In this document: positions 51,558 to 60,226 of the stretch, in pieces
Numbering within the stretch: the stretch's first letter is position 1
Layout: every line of letters begins with the position of its first letter
Origin: JABMMZ01 sp044341025
GTDB taxonomy: Bacteria; Bacteroidota; Bacteroidia; NS11-12g; UBA955
NCBI GenBank assembly: GCA_044341025.1
Contig: JBIISM010000002.1
Location: 62,001 to 126,000 of the forward strand
Direction: 5' to 3'
Length of the DNA stretch: 64,000 nt
The notes under the pieces: model-generated
The model's input: only the letters and a program-made list of their open reading frames with translations
Database searches by the model: none
What the model was told of the DNA's origin: nothing
Made by a program: the position numbers and the translations under genes

Positions 51558-53459
51558 ATGAGTACATCAATAATAAAAGACACTCACGCTACTGATAGCC
51601 ATGGTCATCACGAGCACCATGAACCATCCTTTTTATTCAAATATGTTTTCAGTACTGACCACAAAATGATTTCTAAGCAATTCCTAATCACAGGTATCAT
51701 CATGGGATGCTTTGGAATGGGGATGTCATTATTGTTTAGGCTTCAATTGGCTTGGCCAGATCAAGCTTTTCCAATTTTGGAAACGCTTTTGGGCAAATGG
51801 GGAAAAGATGGTAAGATCGATCCAAACTTCTATATGGCCTTAGTAACCATACATGGTACCATCATGGTGTTTTATGTATTGACCGCTGGTTTAAGTGGTA
51901 CATTCAGTAATTTGTTAATTCCTTTGCAAGTTGGTGCAAGAGATATGGCGAGTCCATTTATGAACATGCTTTCATATTGGTTTTTCTTCCTATCATCTTG
52001 TGTTTTAATGTCTTCATTTTTTGCTGAAACAGGCCCTGCATCATCTGGTTGGACTGTTTATCCGCCTCTAAGCGCCTTGTCTAAAGCAATGCCGGGTTCT
52101 GGTTTGGGTACCACTTTATGGTTGGTTGCTATTATATTGTTTATCGTTTCTGCATTGTTAGGGGGTATCAATTACATTACCACCGTATTGAACATGCGTA
52201 CAAAAGGTATGACAATGAATAGATTGCCGCTTACCATTTGGGCATTCCTACTGACTGCCATATTAGGTTTGTTGTCATTTCCAGTATTGTTAGGTGCTGG
52301 TTTGTTGCTGATATTTGACAGAAGTTTTGGAACCAGTTTTTATTTAAGTGACATTCACTTGAACGGTGTTGGTGCTTTAACCAATAGCGGAGGTAGTCCA
52401 GTTTTATACCAACACTTATTTTGGTTTTTAGGTCACCCTGAGGTTTACATCATTTTGATGCCTGCTTTGGGTATTTCTTCAGAAGTAATTTCCACCAATG
52501 CCAGAAAGCCAATCTTTGGTTATACTGCGATGGTAATTTCATTAATAGGTATCTCTTTCTTGTCGTTTATCGTTTGGGGTCACCATATGTTCATTACAGG
52601 TATGAATCCTTTCTTAGGAACCATGTTTATGTATGTAACCTTAATTATTGCGGTTCCATCTGCAGTAAAAACATTTAACTATTTGGCTACTTTATGGCGT
52701 GGAAACATACGTTTTACCCCTGCAATGATGTTTGCAATTGGTTTGGTTTCCTTTTTTATTACAGGAGGTTTGACGGGTATATACTTAGGAAATGCAGCAT
52801 TAGATATTCAAATGCATGATAGTTATTTCGTAGTTGCCCACTTCCACTTAGTAATGGGTAGCGCAGCAATATTTGGTATGTTTGCAGGTATTTACCATTG
52901 GTTCCCAAAAATGTTTGGAAAAATGATGAATAAAACTTTGGGTAATCTCCACTTCTGGTTGACCTTTATTTCAGCATATTTGGTGTTTTTCCCAATGCAC
53001 TTTATGGGCTTAGCCGGAGTTCCAAGAAGATACTACCAATTTTCATTAATTCCTGAATTTGAGATTTGGATGAATGTTAATATTTTTATAACTATTTCAG
53101 CCTTTTTAGGTGGAATTGCTCAATTGTTATTCTTATACAATTTCTTCAATAGTATTTTTAGAGGTGAAAAAGCAACTCAAAACCCATGGTTATCTAACAC
53201 TTTAGAGTGGAGCACTCAAGTAAAACATATCCATGGAAACTGGGATGGTGATATTCCAACTGTTTACAGAGGCCCTCACGAATATAGCCGTCCTGACAGA
53301 GAGTTAGACTATTTCCCTCAACACGAAATCGGAGATGGAGAGCCAGAGCATTACCATGCGCCATCAACGCAAGTTGATACTGCATTTGAAGGCAAAAAAG
53401 AAAAAGCAAGTGCTGTATTCTTCTCTTCTTTTGCTGCACTTTTCATGAAGAAGGCATAA
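51558..53459 (+). CDS. coxA: Cytochrome c oxidase subunit I
   Basis: Catalytic heme-copper subunit (633 residues, 12 or more helices). It reduces O2 and pumps protons. Heme and CuB ligands lie in IHGTIMVFYVL, FWFLGHPEVYIILMPALG, IVWGHHMFITGMN and HDSYFVVAHFHLVMG. The His-rich N-terminus (THATDSHGHHEHHE) is an unusual cytoplasmic tail. A longer frame begins within coxB, but the ATG at 51558 is the natural start, 31 bases after the coxB stop. Confidence 0.96.
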   Translation: MSTSIIKDTHATDSHGHHEHHEPSFLFKYVFSTDHKMISKQFLITGIIMGCFGMGMSLLFRLQLAWPDQAFPILETLLGKWGKDGKIDPNFYMALVTIHGTIMVFYVLTAGLSGTFSNLLIPLQVGARDMASPFMNMLSYWFFFLSSCVLMSSFFAETGPASSGWTVYPPLSALSKAMPGSGLGTTLWLVAIILFIVSALLGGINYITTVLNMRTKGMTMNRLPLTIWAFLLTAILGLLSFPVLLGAGLLLIFDRSFGTSFYLSDIHLNGVGALTNSGGSPVLYQHLFWFLGHPEVYIILMPALGISSEVISTNARKPIFGYTAMVISLIGISFLSFIVWGHHMFITGMNPFLGTMFMYVTLIIAVPSAVKTFNYLATLWRGNIRFTPAMMFAIGLVSFFITGGLTGIYLGNAALDIQMHDSYFVVAHFHLVMGSAAIFGMFAGIYHWFPKMFGKMMNKTLGNLHFWLTFISAYLVFFPMHFMGLAGVPRRYYQFSLIPEFEIWMNVNIFITISAFLGGIAQLLFLYNFFNSIFRGEKATQNPWLSNTLEWSTQVKHIHGNWDGDIPTVYRGPHEYSRPDRELDYFPQHEIGDGEPEHYHAPSTQVDTAFEGKKEKASAVFFSSFAALFMKKA

Positions 53460-53484
53460 CAGTTCTGACATCTGTTAGAATAAA

Positions 53485-54528
53485 ATGAACTATATTAAAT
53501 TAAACCGAAGATCAGGTCTTTTGACTCTATCTTCGGTTTTTTTGTTGCTTATTGCTGGCGGTGTTGTTCGCAGCACCGGCAGTGGAATGGGCTGTCCAGA
53601 TTGGCCCAAGTGCTATGGCGCTTGGTTCCCGCCTGTTTGTTCATGTGAACTTCCTACAAATTATCAAGAACTCTACGTTAAAAAGAGAATACAAAAGGCT
53701 AAGCGGTTTGCAAAAGTATTAGCTGGTATTGGCTTTAAAAAACAATCGGAAGAATTATTGGCAGATCCCAACTTGCTAAGGCCCGAGGTGTTTAACCCCA
53801 TAAAGGCTTGGATTGAATATATTAACCGGCTCATAGGGGTTTTTTCGGGGCTCTTTTCATTGATATTTTTTATTAGCTTACTAAGAATTAGAAGGTACGT
53901 TAGCCGATTTAAATTTTGGTGCGGAACCCTTGGATTTATTATGATGCTCTTCAATGCCTGGCTAGGAAGTATTGTTGTAGCCACCAATTTATTCCCGATA
54001 ATCATAAGCATACATTATTTGGCAACATACGCAGTGGTAGCACTCTTTATGTTTAGTATGGTAAATAGCAGAATAGATGAGAAAAATCAAGCGTTAAAAT
54101 CATATAAGTGGTATTATATTGGGTTTGTTTTATTGTCATTAATCCAAGTGGTTTACGGAACACAGTTGCGTGAAGTAAGTGATGTGGCTGTAGATAAAAA
54201 TTTATTATTTGTTGGAAGTGATCTAAATTTTGACTTTTTAGGACAGGTTTTCAAGACGCATTGGTTGCTCGCAATGGCGCTTATTATAATTAGTTTGTTC
54301 CCTTTGTATTTTCTTCGAAAGAAATTGGAGAAAAAATGGTTGAGATTATTGTCTTCACTTACAGCTGTTTTGCTGCTTCAATATATCAGTGGGGTATTGA
54401 ACTTGCGTTATAATTTTCCTCTATATGCACAGGTGTCACATATATTTTTTGCTGGCCTAATATTCGGGATTACCTTGTATATTTGTACCGCTATTTTAAG
54501 AGCACCTAAAAACTCTCCCAAGATTTGA
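53485..54528 (+). CDS. ctaA: Heme A synthase (COX15/CtaA)
   Basis: Converts heme O to heme A for the oxidase. A 347-residue membrane protein with the conserved GGVVRSTGSGMGCPDWPKCYGAW motif (about 27-49), eight predicted helices and His residues in HYLATYA, KTHWLLAM and SHIFFAG that fit heme ligands. It follows coxA by 25 bases. Its TGA overlaps the next TTG start (TTGA). Confidence 0.93.
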   Translation: MNYIKLNRRSGLLTLSSVFLLLIAGGVVRSTGSGMGCPDWPKCYGAWFPPVCSCELPTNYQELYVKKRIQKAKRFAKVLAGIGFKKQSEELLADPNLLRPEVFNPIKAWIEYINRLIGVFSGLFSLIFFISLLRIRRYVSRFKFWCGTLGFIMMLFNAWLGSIVVATNLFPIIISIHYLATYAVVALFMFSMVNSRIDEKNQALKSYKWYYIGFVLLSLIQVVYGTQLREVSDVAVDKNLLFVGSDLNFDFLGQVFKTHWLLAMALIIISLFPLYFLRKKLEKKWLRLLSSLTAVLLLQYISGVLNLRYNFPLYAQVSHIFFAGLIFGITLYICTAILRAPKNSPKI

Positions 54529-55421
54529 CAAATCACAGTACCAACAAGCAACCAGAGCAACTAAGTGCTGCTTTTTTTAAGGACTATTTTATGCTGAGTA
54601 AAGTTAGACTCAGCACCTCTGTTGTGGGCACTACAATTATTACCTATTGTCTTGGTGCAGCTAAAACAGCAGAAACTTTCGACCCGTTAAAATGTTTTGG
54701 ATTAGCCTTGGGTGGCATGTTGGTTGTCGCTGCCTCAAATGGTTTCAATCAAATTTATGAGAAGGATACAGATAAAATGATGTCTAGAACTCAAAATCGT
54801 CCAATTGCGGATGGTCGCATGAGTACAAATGACGCCATGGTATTTAGTATCGTTTGCGCTCTTTTGGGCTTATTTGCCTTAGCCTTTTTTACCAATGGAC
54901 GTGTGGCATTTTTAAGTTTGATTTCTTTGTTTGTCTATTCATTGGTTTATACCCCATTGAAAGTTAAAACCCCCTTAGCCGTATTTGTTGGTGCTATCCC
55001 TGGTGCATTGCCTCCTGCTATAGGATGGGTCGCTGCGGTCGGTAATATAGATGACATTGCGATTGTTCTATTCTTAATTCAATTTTTTTGGCAATTCCCG
55101 CACTTTTGGTCTATTGCTTGGATATTGGATGATGATTACAGAAAAGCCAATTATACTTTGCTGCCTTCGTTCGAAGGTAGAACCAAAAAGAATGCCTTGC
55201 AAATTATATGGTATACTGTTATCCTTATTTTGATTTCTATGTATCCTATCTCAATAGAATTTGGTTCTTTGAATTCTTTGTTTTTAATACTCCCAGCAGG
55301 GATTTATTTATTATACAGGACATTCGTTTTGTATAAAACCCAAAGCATTAAAGATGCGAAATCAGTAATGTTTGCCTCACTAATATACATGCCAGTCGTA
55401 CTTTTAAGTTATTTATTTTAA
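54525..55421 (+). CDS. ctaB: Protoheme IX farnesyltransferase (heme O synthase)
   Basis: UbiA-family prenyltransferase that adds a farnesyl group to heme B. The 298 residues have the first Asp-rich motif NGFNQIYEKDTDKMMSRTQNRP (about 67-88) and a second one around ILDDDYRKA (about 200), with about nine helices. Start TTG at 54525 overlaps the ctaA stop by 4 bases; the only near ATG lies 22 codons later and would cut the N-terminus. Same operon as the oxidase. Confidence 0.93.
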   Translation: MTNHSTNKQPEQLSAAFFKDYFMLSKVRLSTSVVGTTIITYCLGAAKTAETFDPLKCFGLALGGMLVVAASNGFNQIYEKDTDKMMSRTQNRPIADGRMSTNDAMVFSIVCALLGLFALAFFTNGRVAFLSLISLFVYSLVYTPLKVKTPLAVFVGAIPGALPPAIGWVAAVGNIDDIAIVLFLIQFFWQFPHFWSIAWILDDDYRKANYTLLPSFEGRTKKNALQIIWYTVILILISMYPISIEFGSLNSLFLILPAGIYLLYRTFVLYKTQSIKDAKSVMFASLIYMPVVLLSYLF

Positions 55422-55424
55422 TAT

Positions 55425-56030
55425 ATGCCACAAACAATACAGCCGCAAATGTCGGCTAATAAAAAAAGTATTTTTAATGAAAAGACCTTTATAATTTGGT
55501 TGTTCATAGTTGCTAGTTCAATGTTGTTCATTGCATTCAGCAGTGCTTATTGGGTGCACAAAACAGATGGTATTCGAAACAATGCATGGTTTGAATTTGA
55601 ATTGCCAATTCAGTTCTGGGTAAGTGCTATAATCGTCATAATTTCAAGTATTTTTATGCAGTTAGCCTATAAGGCAGCTACAAATGATGACGTTTATAAG
55701 GTTCCATCCCTATTAACAATCACCTTTATTTTGGGTGTAAGTTTCTGTGTTTCTCAATTTTACGCCTATTTTGCTCTTGTTGATATGGGACTTTACCTGT
55801 CAAACAAGGAAGCAGGAGAAATTTCAGCCTCTTTTGTCTATGTAATTTCCGGTGCCCACCTTTTGCATATCGTTGGTGGATTAGTGCTTCTGCTCGTTGC
55901 TATCATTAAGTCTTCACGATTGGAGGTACACAAGAAAAATCTAGTGTTCATTAATATATGCAAAACTTATTGGCACTTTTTGGGAATTGTATGGATTTTC
56001 TTGATTTTATTCCTTTATTTCGCAAAGTAA
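55425..56030 (+). CDS. Cytochrome c oxidase subunit III, first copy
   Basis: A 201-residue COX3-family membrane protein with five predicted helices. Marks are SSMLFIAFSSAYWVHK (about 31-46), SGAHLLHIVGGL (about 142-153) and the C-terminal CKTYWHFLGIVWIFLILFLYF. It is the shorter of two tandem COX3-like genes, an arrangement common in Bacteroidota oxidase clusters. It starts 3 bases after ctaB. Confidence 0.9.
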   Translation: MPQTIQPQMSANKKSIFNEKTFIIWLFIVASSMLFIAFSSAYWVHKTDGIRNNAWFEFELPIQFWVSAIIVIISSIFMQLAYKAATNDDVYKVPSLLTITFILGVSFCVSQFYAYFALVDMGLYLSNKEAGEISASFVYVISGAHLLHIVGGLVLLLVAIIKSSRLEVHKKNLVFINICKTYWHFLGIVWIFLILFLYFAK

Positions 56031-56049
56031 TTTAGATACAATTATTATA

Positions 56050-56802
56050 ATGTCAAACTCTTCAACAGTATCATCTACAAGCATATGGGCAGGGGGTAGG
56101 TCTCCTTTCAATGTGAGCTACGGAAAATTAATGATGTGGATTTTCCTTTTATCCGATGCATTCACATTTTCATCACTTTTGGTGGGGTATGGTGCCATCA
56201 GATTCAGTTATGCCGGCAGTACAACGCCTTGGCCAGATCCAGCAACTGTTTTTAATCACTTTCCATTCGCACATGGCTTGCATTTGCCTTTGCTTTTTGT
56301 AAGTTTAATGACTTTGATCTTAATCATTTCATCTGTTACGATGGTTTTGGCTGTAGAAGCCGGTCAGCGTAACTCAAAAAGTGAAGTGTCTAAATATATG
56401 TTCTTAACCGTTTTGGGCGGTGCTGCTTTCTTAGGCTGTCAAGCTTGGGAGTGGTCTCAGTTCATCCATGAGGGTGGTCGTTTAGATTCAAACTTATTTG
56501 GATTCACCGATGCTGCTCATGAGCATGCGAAACATCTAAAATTATTTGATCCAGTTCATTGGACTGCAGCAGATAAAATTGCAGGACCAGTTCCATTTGC
56601 ATCTTTGTTTTTCATCGTTACCGGCTTTCATGGTTTCCACGTATTAAGCGGTGTTGTCATCAACATCATTATATGGATTAATGTTATGCGTGGTACTTAC
56701 GAAAGAAGAGGGCACTACGAGATGGTTGAAAAAGTTGGTTTATACTGGCACTTTGTTGACCTAGTTTGGGTATTCGTATTTACTTTTTACTATTTAATCT
56801 AA
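56050..56802 (+). CDS. ctaE: Cytochrome c oxidase subunit III, second copy
   Basis: A 250-residue COX3 protein with helices starting MMWIFLLSDAFTFSSLL (about 29-45). WEWSQFIHEGG (about 137) and the canonical FHGFHVLSGVVINIIIWINV (about 196-215) follow, with the end VGLYWHFVDLVWVFVFTFYYLI. It stabilises the oxidase core. It lies 19 bases after the shorter copy and 21 before subunit IV. Confidence 0.93.
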   Translation: MSNSSTVSSTSIWAGGRSPFNVSYGKLMMWIFLLSDAFTFSSLLVGYGAIRFSYAGSTTPWPDPATVFNHFPFAHGLHLPLLFVSLMTLILIISSVTMVLAVEAGQRNSKSEVSKYMFLTVLGGAAFLGCQAWEWSQFIHEGGRLDSNLFGFTDAAHEHAKHLKLFDPVHWTAADKIAGPVPFASLFFIVTGFHGFHVLSGVVINIIIWINVMRGTYERRGHYEMVEKVGLYWHFVDLVWVFVFTFYYLI

Positions 56803-56823
56803 CCTTTAAAAGAACACAACAAT

Positions 56824-57177
56824 ATGAGCAACAATCATACACATACTGAAGGAAATTATATTCCAGAAACATACATCCCTCATGCTGAATCGCATGGTAC
56901 TGCAAGTTTATGGAGAACCTTTTGGATTTTATTGGGTATAACCATCGTGGATTTTATCATTTATTTTGCTTTCGGTGCATCTATGGCAAGAAACATTGTT
57001 TTCATTGTTTTTGGTATCGTAAAAGCAATTCTAATTGTTGGTATTTTTATGCACTTAAACTACGAAGCTAAATTTCTTCGTTGGATGATTGTATTGCCGG
57101 CAGTTATATTCCTTTCTTATTTGGTATGCTTTTTATTGATAGAAGGCAACTACGTAAGTCTCGAGAAATATTTTTAA
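56824..57177 (+). CDS. Cytochrome c oxidase subunit IV (prokaryotic type)
   Basis: A 117-residue protein with three helices (LWRTFWILLGITIVDFIIYF, NIVFIVFGIVKAILIVGIFMHL, WMIVLPAVIFLSYLVCFLL), matching the small prokaryotic COX4/CyoD-like subunit. The N-terminus is His/Thr-rich and polar. It is the last oxidase subunit of the operon; scoI follows after 3 bases. Confidence 0.88.
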   Translation: MSNNHTHTEGNYIPETYIPHAESHGTASLWRTFWILLGITIVDFIIYFAFGASMARNIVFIVFGIVKAILIVGIFMHLNYEAKFLRWMIVLPAVIFLSYLVCFLLIEGNYVSLEKYF

Positions 57178-57180
57178 GTA

Positions 57181-57843
57181 ATGGCCAACACAACCAAAAA
57201 AAGCCCAACATGGAAAGTGTTGGGCATTTTGTTTTTATTGATAGGTATGCCCATACTGTGGGTGATGCTAAATAAGACTGGAGTTCACTATTCTAAAAAA
57301 CTCCCTATTTATTTCGAAAGAGAAGTGGATGCCAAGGGTGATACCATTTACCATACTGTTGATGATTTTAAATTGGTCAATCAGTATGGAGATAGTGTTA
57401 CTTTGGATACGTATAAAGATAAAATTTTATTGGTTAGTTTTTTCTTTACAAGCTGTGAAACTGTTTGTCCTAAAATGAATGGGTATATTGGAACGCATAT
57501 TTACAGAGAATTTGCCAAGGATACCAATATTCGTTTTCTGAGTTTTACAGTTGATCCAACAAATGATTCGCCAGCGGTTTTGTTAAAATATGCTGAATCT
57601 TTTTATGCAAACAACCATTGGCAATTTTTAACAGGGTCAAAAACACAGATATACAATCTAGCTGCTAATAGTTTTAAGATCCCGGGGGCTGAGGATGTGC
57701 ACAACGGTTTGTTCCATAGCAACAAAATTGTATTGGTTGACAAACAAAAACGCGTTAGAGGTGTTTTTGATACCAACGGACAAAATGAGAAGAGTTTCAC
57801 AATTGACGCTGTTCGTGCGCTCAAACTTGAATATAAAAAATGA
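57181..57843 (+). CDS. SCO1/SenC family copper chaperone
   Basis: Membrane-anchored thioredoxin-fold protein of 220 residues that delivers copper to the CuA site of subunit II. One N-terminal helix (about 11-30, VLGILFLLIGMPILWVML), copper-binding CxxxC in TSCETVCPKMN (about 92-98) and the distal His in GLFHSNKIVLVD (about 179). It overlaps the next gene by 4 bases (ATGA). Confidence 0.93.
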   Translation: MANTTKKSPTWKVLGILFLLIGMPILWVMLNKTGVHYSKKLPIYFEREVDAKGDTIYHTVDDFKLVNQYGDSVTLDTYKDKILLVSFFFTSCETVCPKMNGYIGTHIYREFAKDTNIRFLSFTVDPTNDSPAVLLKYAESFYANNHWQFLTGSKTQIYNLAANSFKIPGAEDVHNGLFHSNKIVLVDKQKRVRGVFDTNGQNEKSFTIDAVRALKLEYKK

Positions 57844-58373
57844 AGACAATAGCAAAAAACGATCGTTTGGCTAATGGCATCATTATTACATTATCTGTAG
57901 TAGTATTTGCATTGGTCACTTTAATGAGAAGAGTAAAAATAGATTTAGGGTTTGAATTTGATACCCATATCTTTCCAGCCATTAGCGCAACTTTGAATTC
58001 GGCAGTAGCGATTCTTTTGTTGTTGGGTCTGTGGTTTGTGAAACAAAAAGATTTTGAAAAACACCGCAATGTTATGCTTGCGGCGGTAGTGTTCTCGATT
58101 TTGTTTTTATTGACTTATGTTATGTACCATTTCACAACTGCAGAAACGGCTTATGGCGGTGTTGGTTTTATAAAAACATTGTATTATATCATACTGTTTA
58201 CCCACATTGGTTTGGCGGGCATCATATTGCCTTTTATTTTGTTCGCTGTATACCGTGGTTTGACAGGTGAATATGCGCAGCATAAACGTTTAACTAGATG
58301 GGTTTGGCCTGTTTGGTTTTATGTTTCTGTAACGGGTGTGGTGGTGTATTTCATGATTTCGCCTTTTTATTGA
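57840..58373 (+). CDS. DUF420 membrane protein
   Basis: A 177-residue protein with five predicted helices, containing FPAISATLNSAVAILLLLG (about 43-61), HRNVMLAAVVFSILFLLTYVMYHF and the C-terminal HKRLTRWVWPVWFYVSVTGVVVYFM. The DUF420/CtaM-like family is regularly found with cytochrome oxidases and may aid assembly. ATGA overlap with the SCO gene. Confidence 0.9.
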   Translation: MKTIAKNDRLANGIIITLSVVVFALVTLMRRVKIDLGFEFDTHIFPAISATLNSAVAILLLLGLWFVKQKDFEKHRNVMLAAVVFSILFLLTYVMYHFTTAETAYGGVGFIKTLYYIILFTHIGLAGIILPFILFAVYRGLTGEYAQHKRLTRWVWPVWFYVSVTGVVVYFMISPFY

Positions 58374-58413
58374 GAAATATGACTTTGCTCATATAATTGG
58401 CCCAATAAAACAT

Positions 58414-58421
58414 TAATTTTG
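58414..58421 (+). promoter_or_regulatory. -7 box before the CPMC membrane protein gene
   Basis: TAATTTTG fits TANNTTTG, 10 bases before the ATG at 58432; no properly spaced -33 box. Confidence 0.4.
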
Positions 58422-58431
58422 CATCTTATAT

Positions 58432-58659
58432 ATGAAAAAGATATTTTCATTTTTATTGTTCATTACCTTTACTGTGCTTGCCTATTCTCAGTGCCCCATG
58501 TGTAAGGCAAGTGTAGAAAGTAGTCAGGCTTCTGGCGCAAAAAGTGTAGGTATGGGTCTGAATGTTGGTATTTTGATGCTGTTGGTATCGGTTTATGTGA
58601 TTTTATTTTCAGTCGGTATTATGTGGTACCGAAAATACCGAAAGAATCAAATAGCCTAA
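58432..58659 (+). CDS. Small CPMC-motif membrane protein
   Basis: A 75-residue protein: signal peptide or helix (1-19, FTVLAYSQ), then CPMCKAS directly after the cleavage site, a Gly/Ser-rich stretch and one transmembrane helix (about 44-63, VGILMLLVSVYVILFSVGIMW) with a basic tail. The CxxC could bind copper or heme or act in thiol exchange. It recurs near oxidase genes in Bacteroidota; function unknown. Confidence 0.78.
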   Translation: MKKIFSFLLFITFTVLAYSQCPMCKASVESSQASGAKSVGMGLNVGILMLLVSVYVILFSVGIMWYRKYRKNQIA

Positions 58660-58660
58660 A

Positions 58661-59044
58661 ATGTCTCAAAAAGTACCATCAATAATCTCAAGTATAGTTT
58701 CATGTAAATGTCCTCGCTGTCGAGAAGGAAGGGTCTTTCCTCACTCTGCATTTAATTTATTAGGTTTTAGTAAAACCAATGACCATTGTCCAAACTGCGG
58801 TCTAAAGTTTGAACATGAAACTGGGTTCTTTTGGGGCGCCATGTATATTAGTTATGCTTTTGGCACAATTATCATGATTGTATTCGGTGTTTTGGCCATA
58901 AATTTGGATTGGTCCTTTGCTAAAATCGCCGCTGTGTTGGTTCCCACCATGCTGTTAATTACACCATTTTCTTACCGATACTCCAGGATATTATTGCTCT
59001 ATTTACTCTCTCCAAATAGACATTTCGATAAAAAATATGTATAG
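58661..59044 (+). CDS. DUF983 family protein
   Basis: A 127-residue protein with a zinc-finger-like N-terminus (CKCPRCREGRVF, then CPNCGLKFEHETGFFWGAMYISY) followed by two or three membrane helices (about 68-110). DUF983 members are found beside cytochrome oxidase genes in several phyla; the role is unknown. One base separates it from the CPMC gene. Confidence 0.88.
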   Translation: MSQKVPSIISSIVSCKCPRCREGRVFPHSAFNLLGFSKTNDHCPNCGLKFEHETGFFWGAMYISYAFGTIIMIVFGVLAINLDWSFAKIAAVLVPTMLLITPFSYRYSRILLLYLLSPNRHFDKKYV

Positions 59045-59188
59045 TCCAGAAGTTTGTTACTCCTTCTGAAATAATGGCTTTAATAAATTAAATTTATTTG
59101 CATAATTGGTTAAATTTTTAGTTTAATTGCAATTGTTTTTGATTTATACCCATTGACCCAAAACTCTGTAAAAGCTAAAACCATAAGA

Positions 59189-59830
59189 ATGAACAGACTT
59201 CTATTAGTTATTGCCTCTCTGATTGTCATATCAGCCAAAACATCTACTAAAAAAGAAAGTGTTACATTAAGGCATACAAATTACACTTCTGTGTACAGTA
59301 AAGATTTTCACTATCCTATAGTCGTAGAATGGTGGGAGACCAAAGCCAAAGTTGGATGCGCCATTAAAGTAGCAAGAAAAAATAATTTTGCTCCAGATCC
59401 ATTATTACGATCAGAAACTAATTTGCGTAAAGACTATGCTGGCTCAGGATTTGATCGCGGCCATATGTGCCCTTCTGCAGTTAATCTTTGCCAAGGCCCT
59501 ACCGTGCAAGATGAATGTTTTTATTACTCAAACATGGCTCCTCAATATGCAGCACTTAATCGCGGAGATTGGAAATCACTCGAAACACAGACAAGAACTT
59601 CCGCAGCTAAGATTGATTCAATACATATTTGGTGTGGTAATGTTGGCGTAGCAAAAAAGATTGGTAGTACCTCTGTCCCTACTCAATGTTGGAAAGTTAT
59701 CTATAGCAAGAAAACCAAAGAGTGGCAAGCATATTTATTCAATAATACCTCTGCTAAATCCGATGGTATAGCAAACAATAAGGTAGATAAAATAGTGATT
59801 GAAAAGCTAACTGGATTGGCTTTTCAATAA
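59189..59830 (+). CDS. Secreted DNA/RNA non-specific endonuclease
   Basis: A 213-residue beta-beta-alpha-metal nuclease (NucA/Serratia type). Signal peptide at 1-16 (LLLVIASLIVISA). The signature DRGH lies in SGFDRGHMCPSA with catalytic His92, and the metal ligand Asn in MAPQYAALNRGDWKSLE (about 117). It degrades DNA and RNA outside the cell or in the periplasm, for nutrient scavenging or defence. The frame extends to a TTG 12 codons upstream, but the ATG gives the correct signal peptide. Confidence 0.9.
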   Translation: MNRLLLVIASLIVISAKTSTKKESVTLRHTNYTSVYSKDFHYPIVVEWWETKAKVGCAIKVARKNNFAPDPLLRSETNLRKDYAGSGFDRGHMCPSAVNLCQGPTVQDECFYYSNMAPQYAALNRGDWKSLETQTRTSAAKIDSIHIWCGNVGVAKKIGSTSVPTQCWKVIYSKKTKEWQAYLFNNTSAKSDGIANNKVDKIVIEKLTGLAFQ

Positions 59831-60226
59831 GTGCCGATTTTCCATAGAATGATGTCTCTTTTTTTCTGAAATTTTTCAGCAAATTTTTATCCATTTAGAT
59901 TTAAAAAAAACTTTGCAAGTAAGATAAATTTTAAATTTATACTGTTCATCTGAGCCCTTAAAGTTCTTGTCTTCATTCGCTGCTTATAGATTTTAAATTA
60001 ACCTAAGTCCTGCAAAGGGCTTTTTATATTTTCAATCCACCCATCTATTGCTTATTTGTGCTTTTTATTTTGCTTTGTTTCGTTTACAAATTGCTTGGAT
60101 CAGGTCTTAAATGCGTGTGCTTTTTTTATTTTTTGTGTAAGATATTTGTTATGCAAGCCTGAGTTATGTATAGCTTGTTCGGGATGCTGAAAACGAATTA
60201 GAGTAGGCAAAACTAAAACACACACA
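59831..60226. other. 396-base AT-rich intergenic region
   Basis: No gene seen. CTGAAA-TT-TTTCAG (near 59867) is a weak hairpin after the nuclease stop. No convincing two-box promoter for the next gene could be found. Confidence 0.4.
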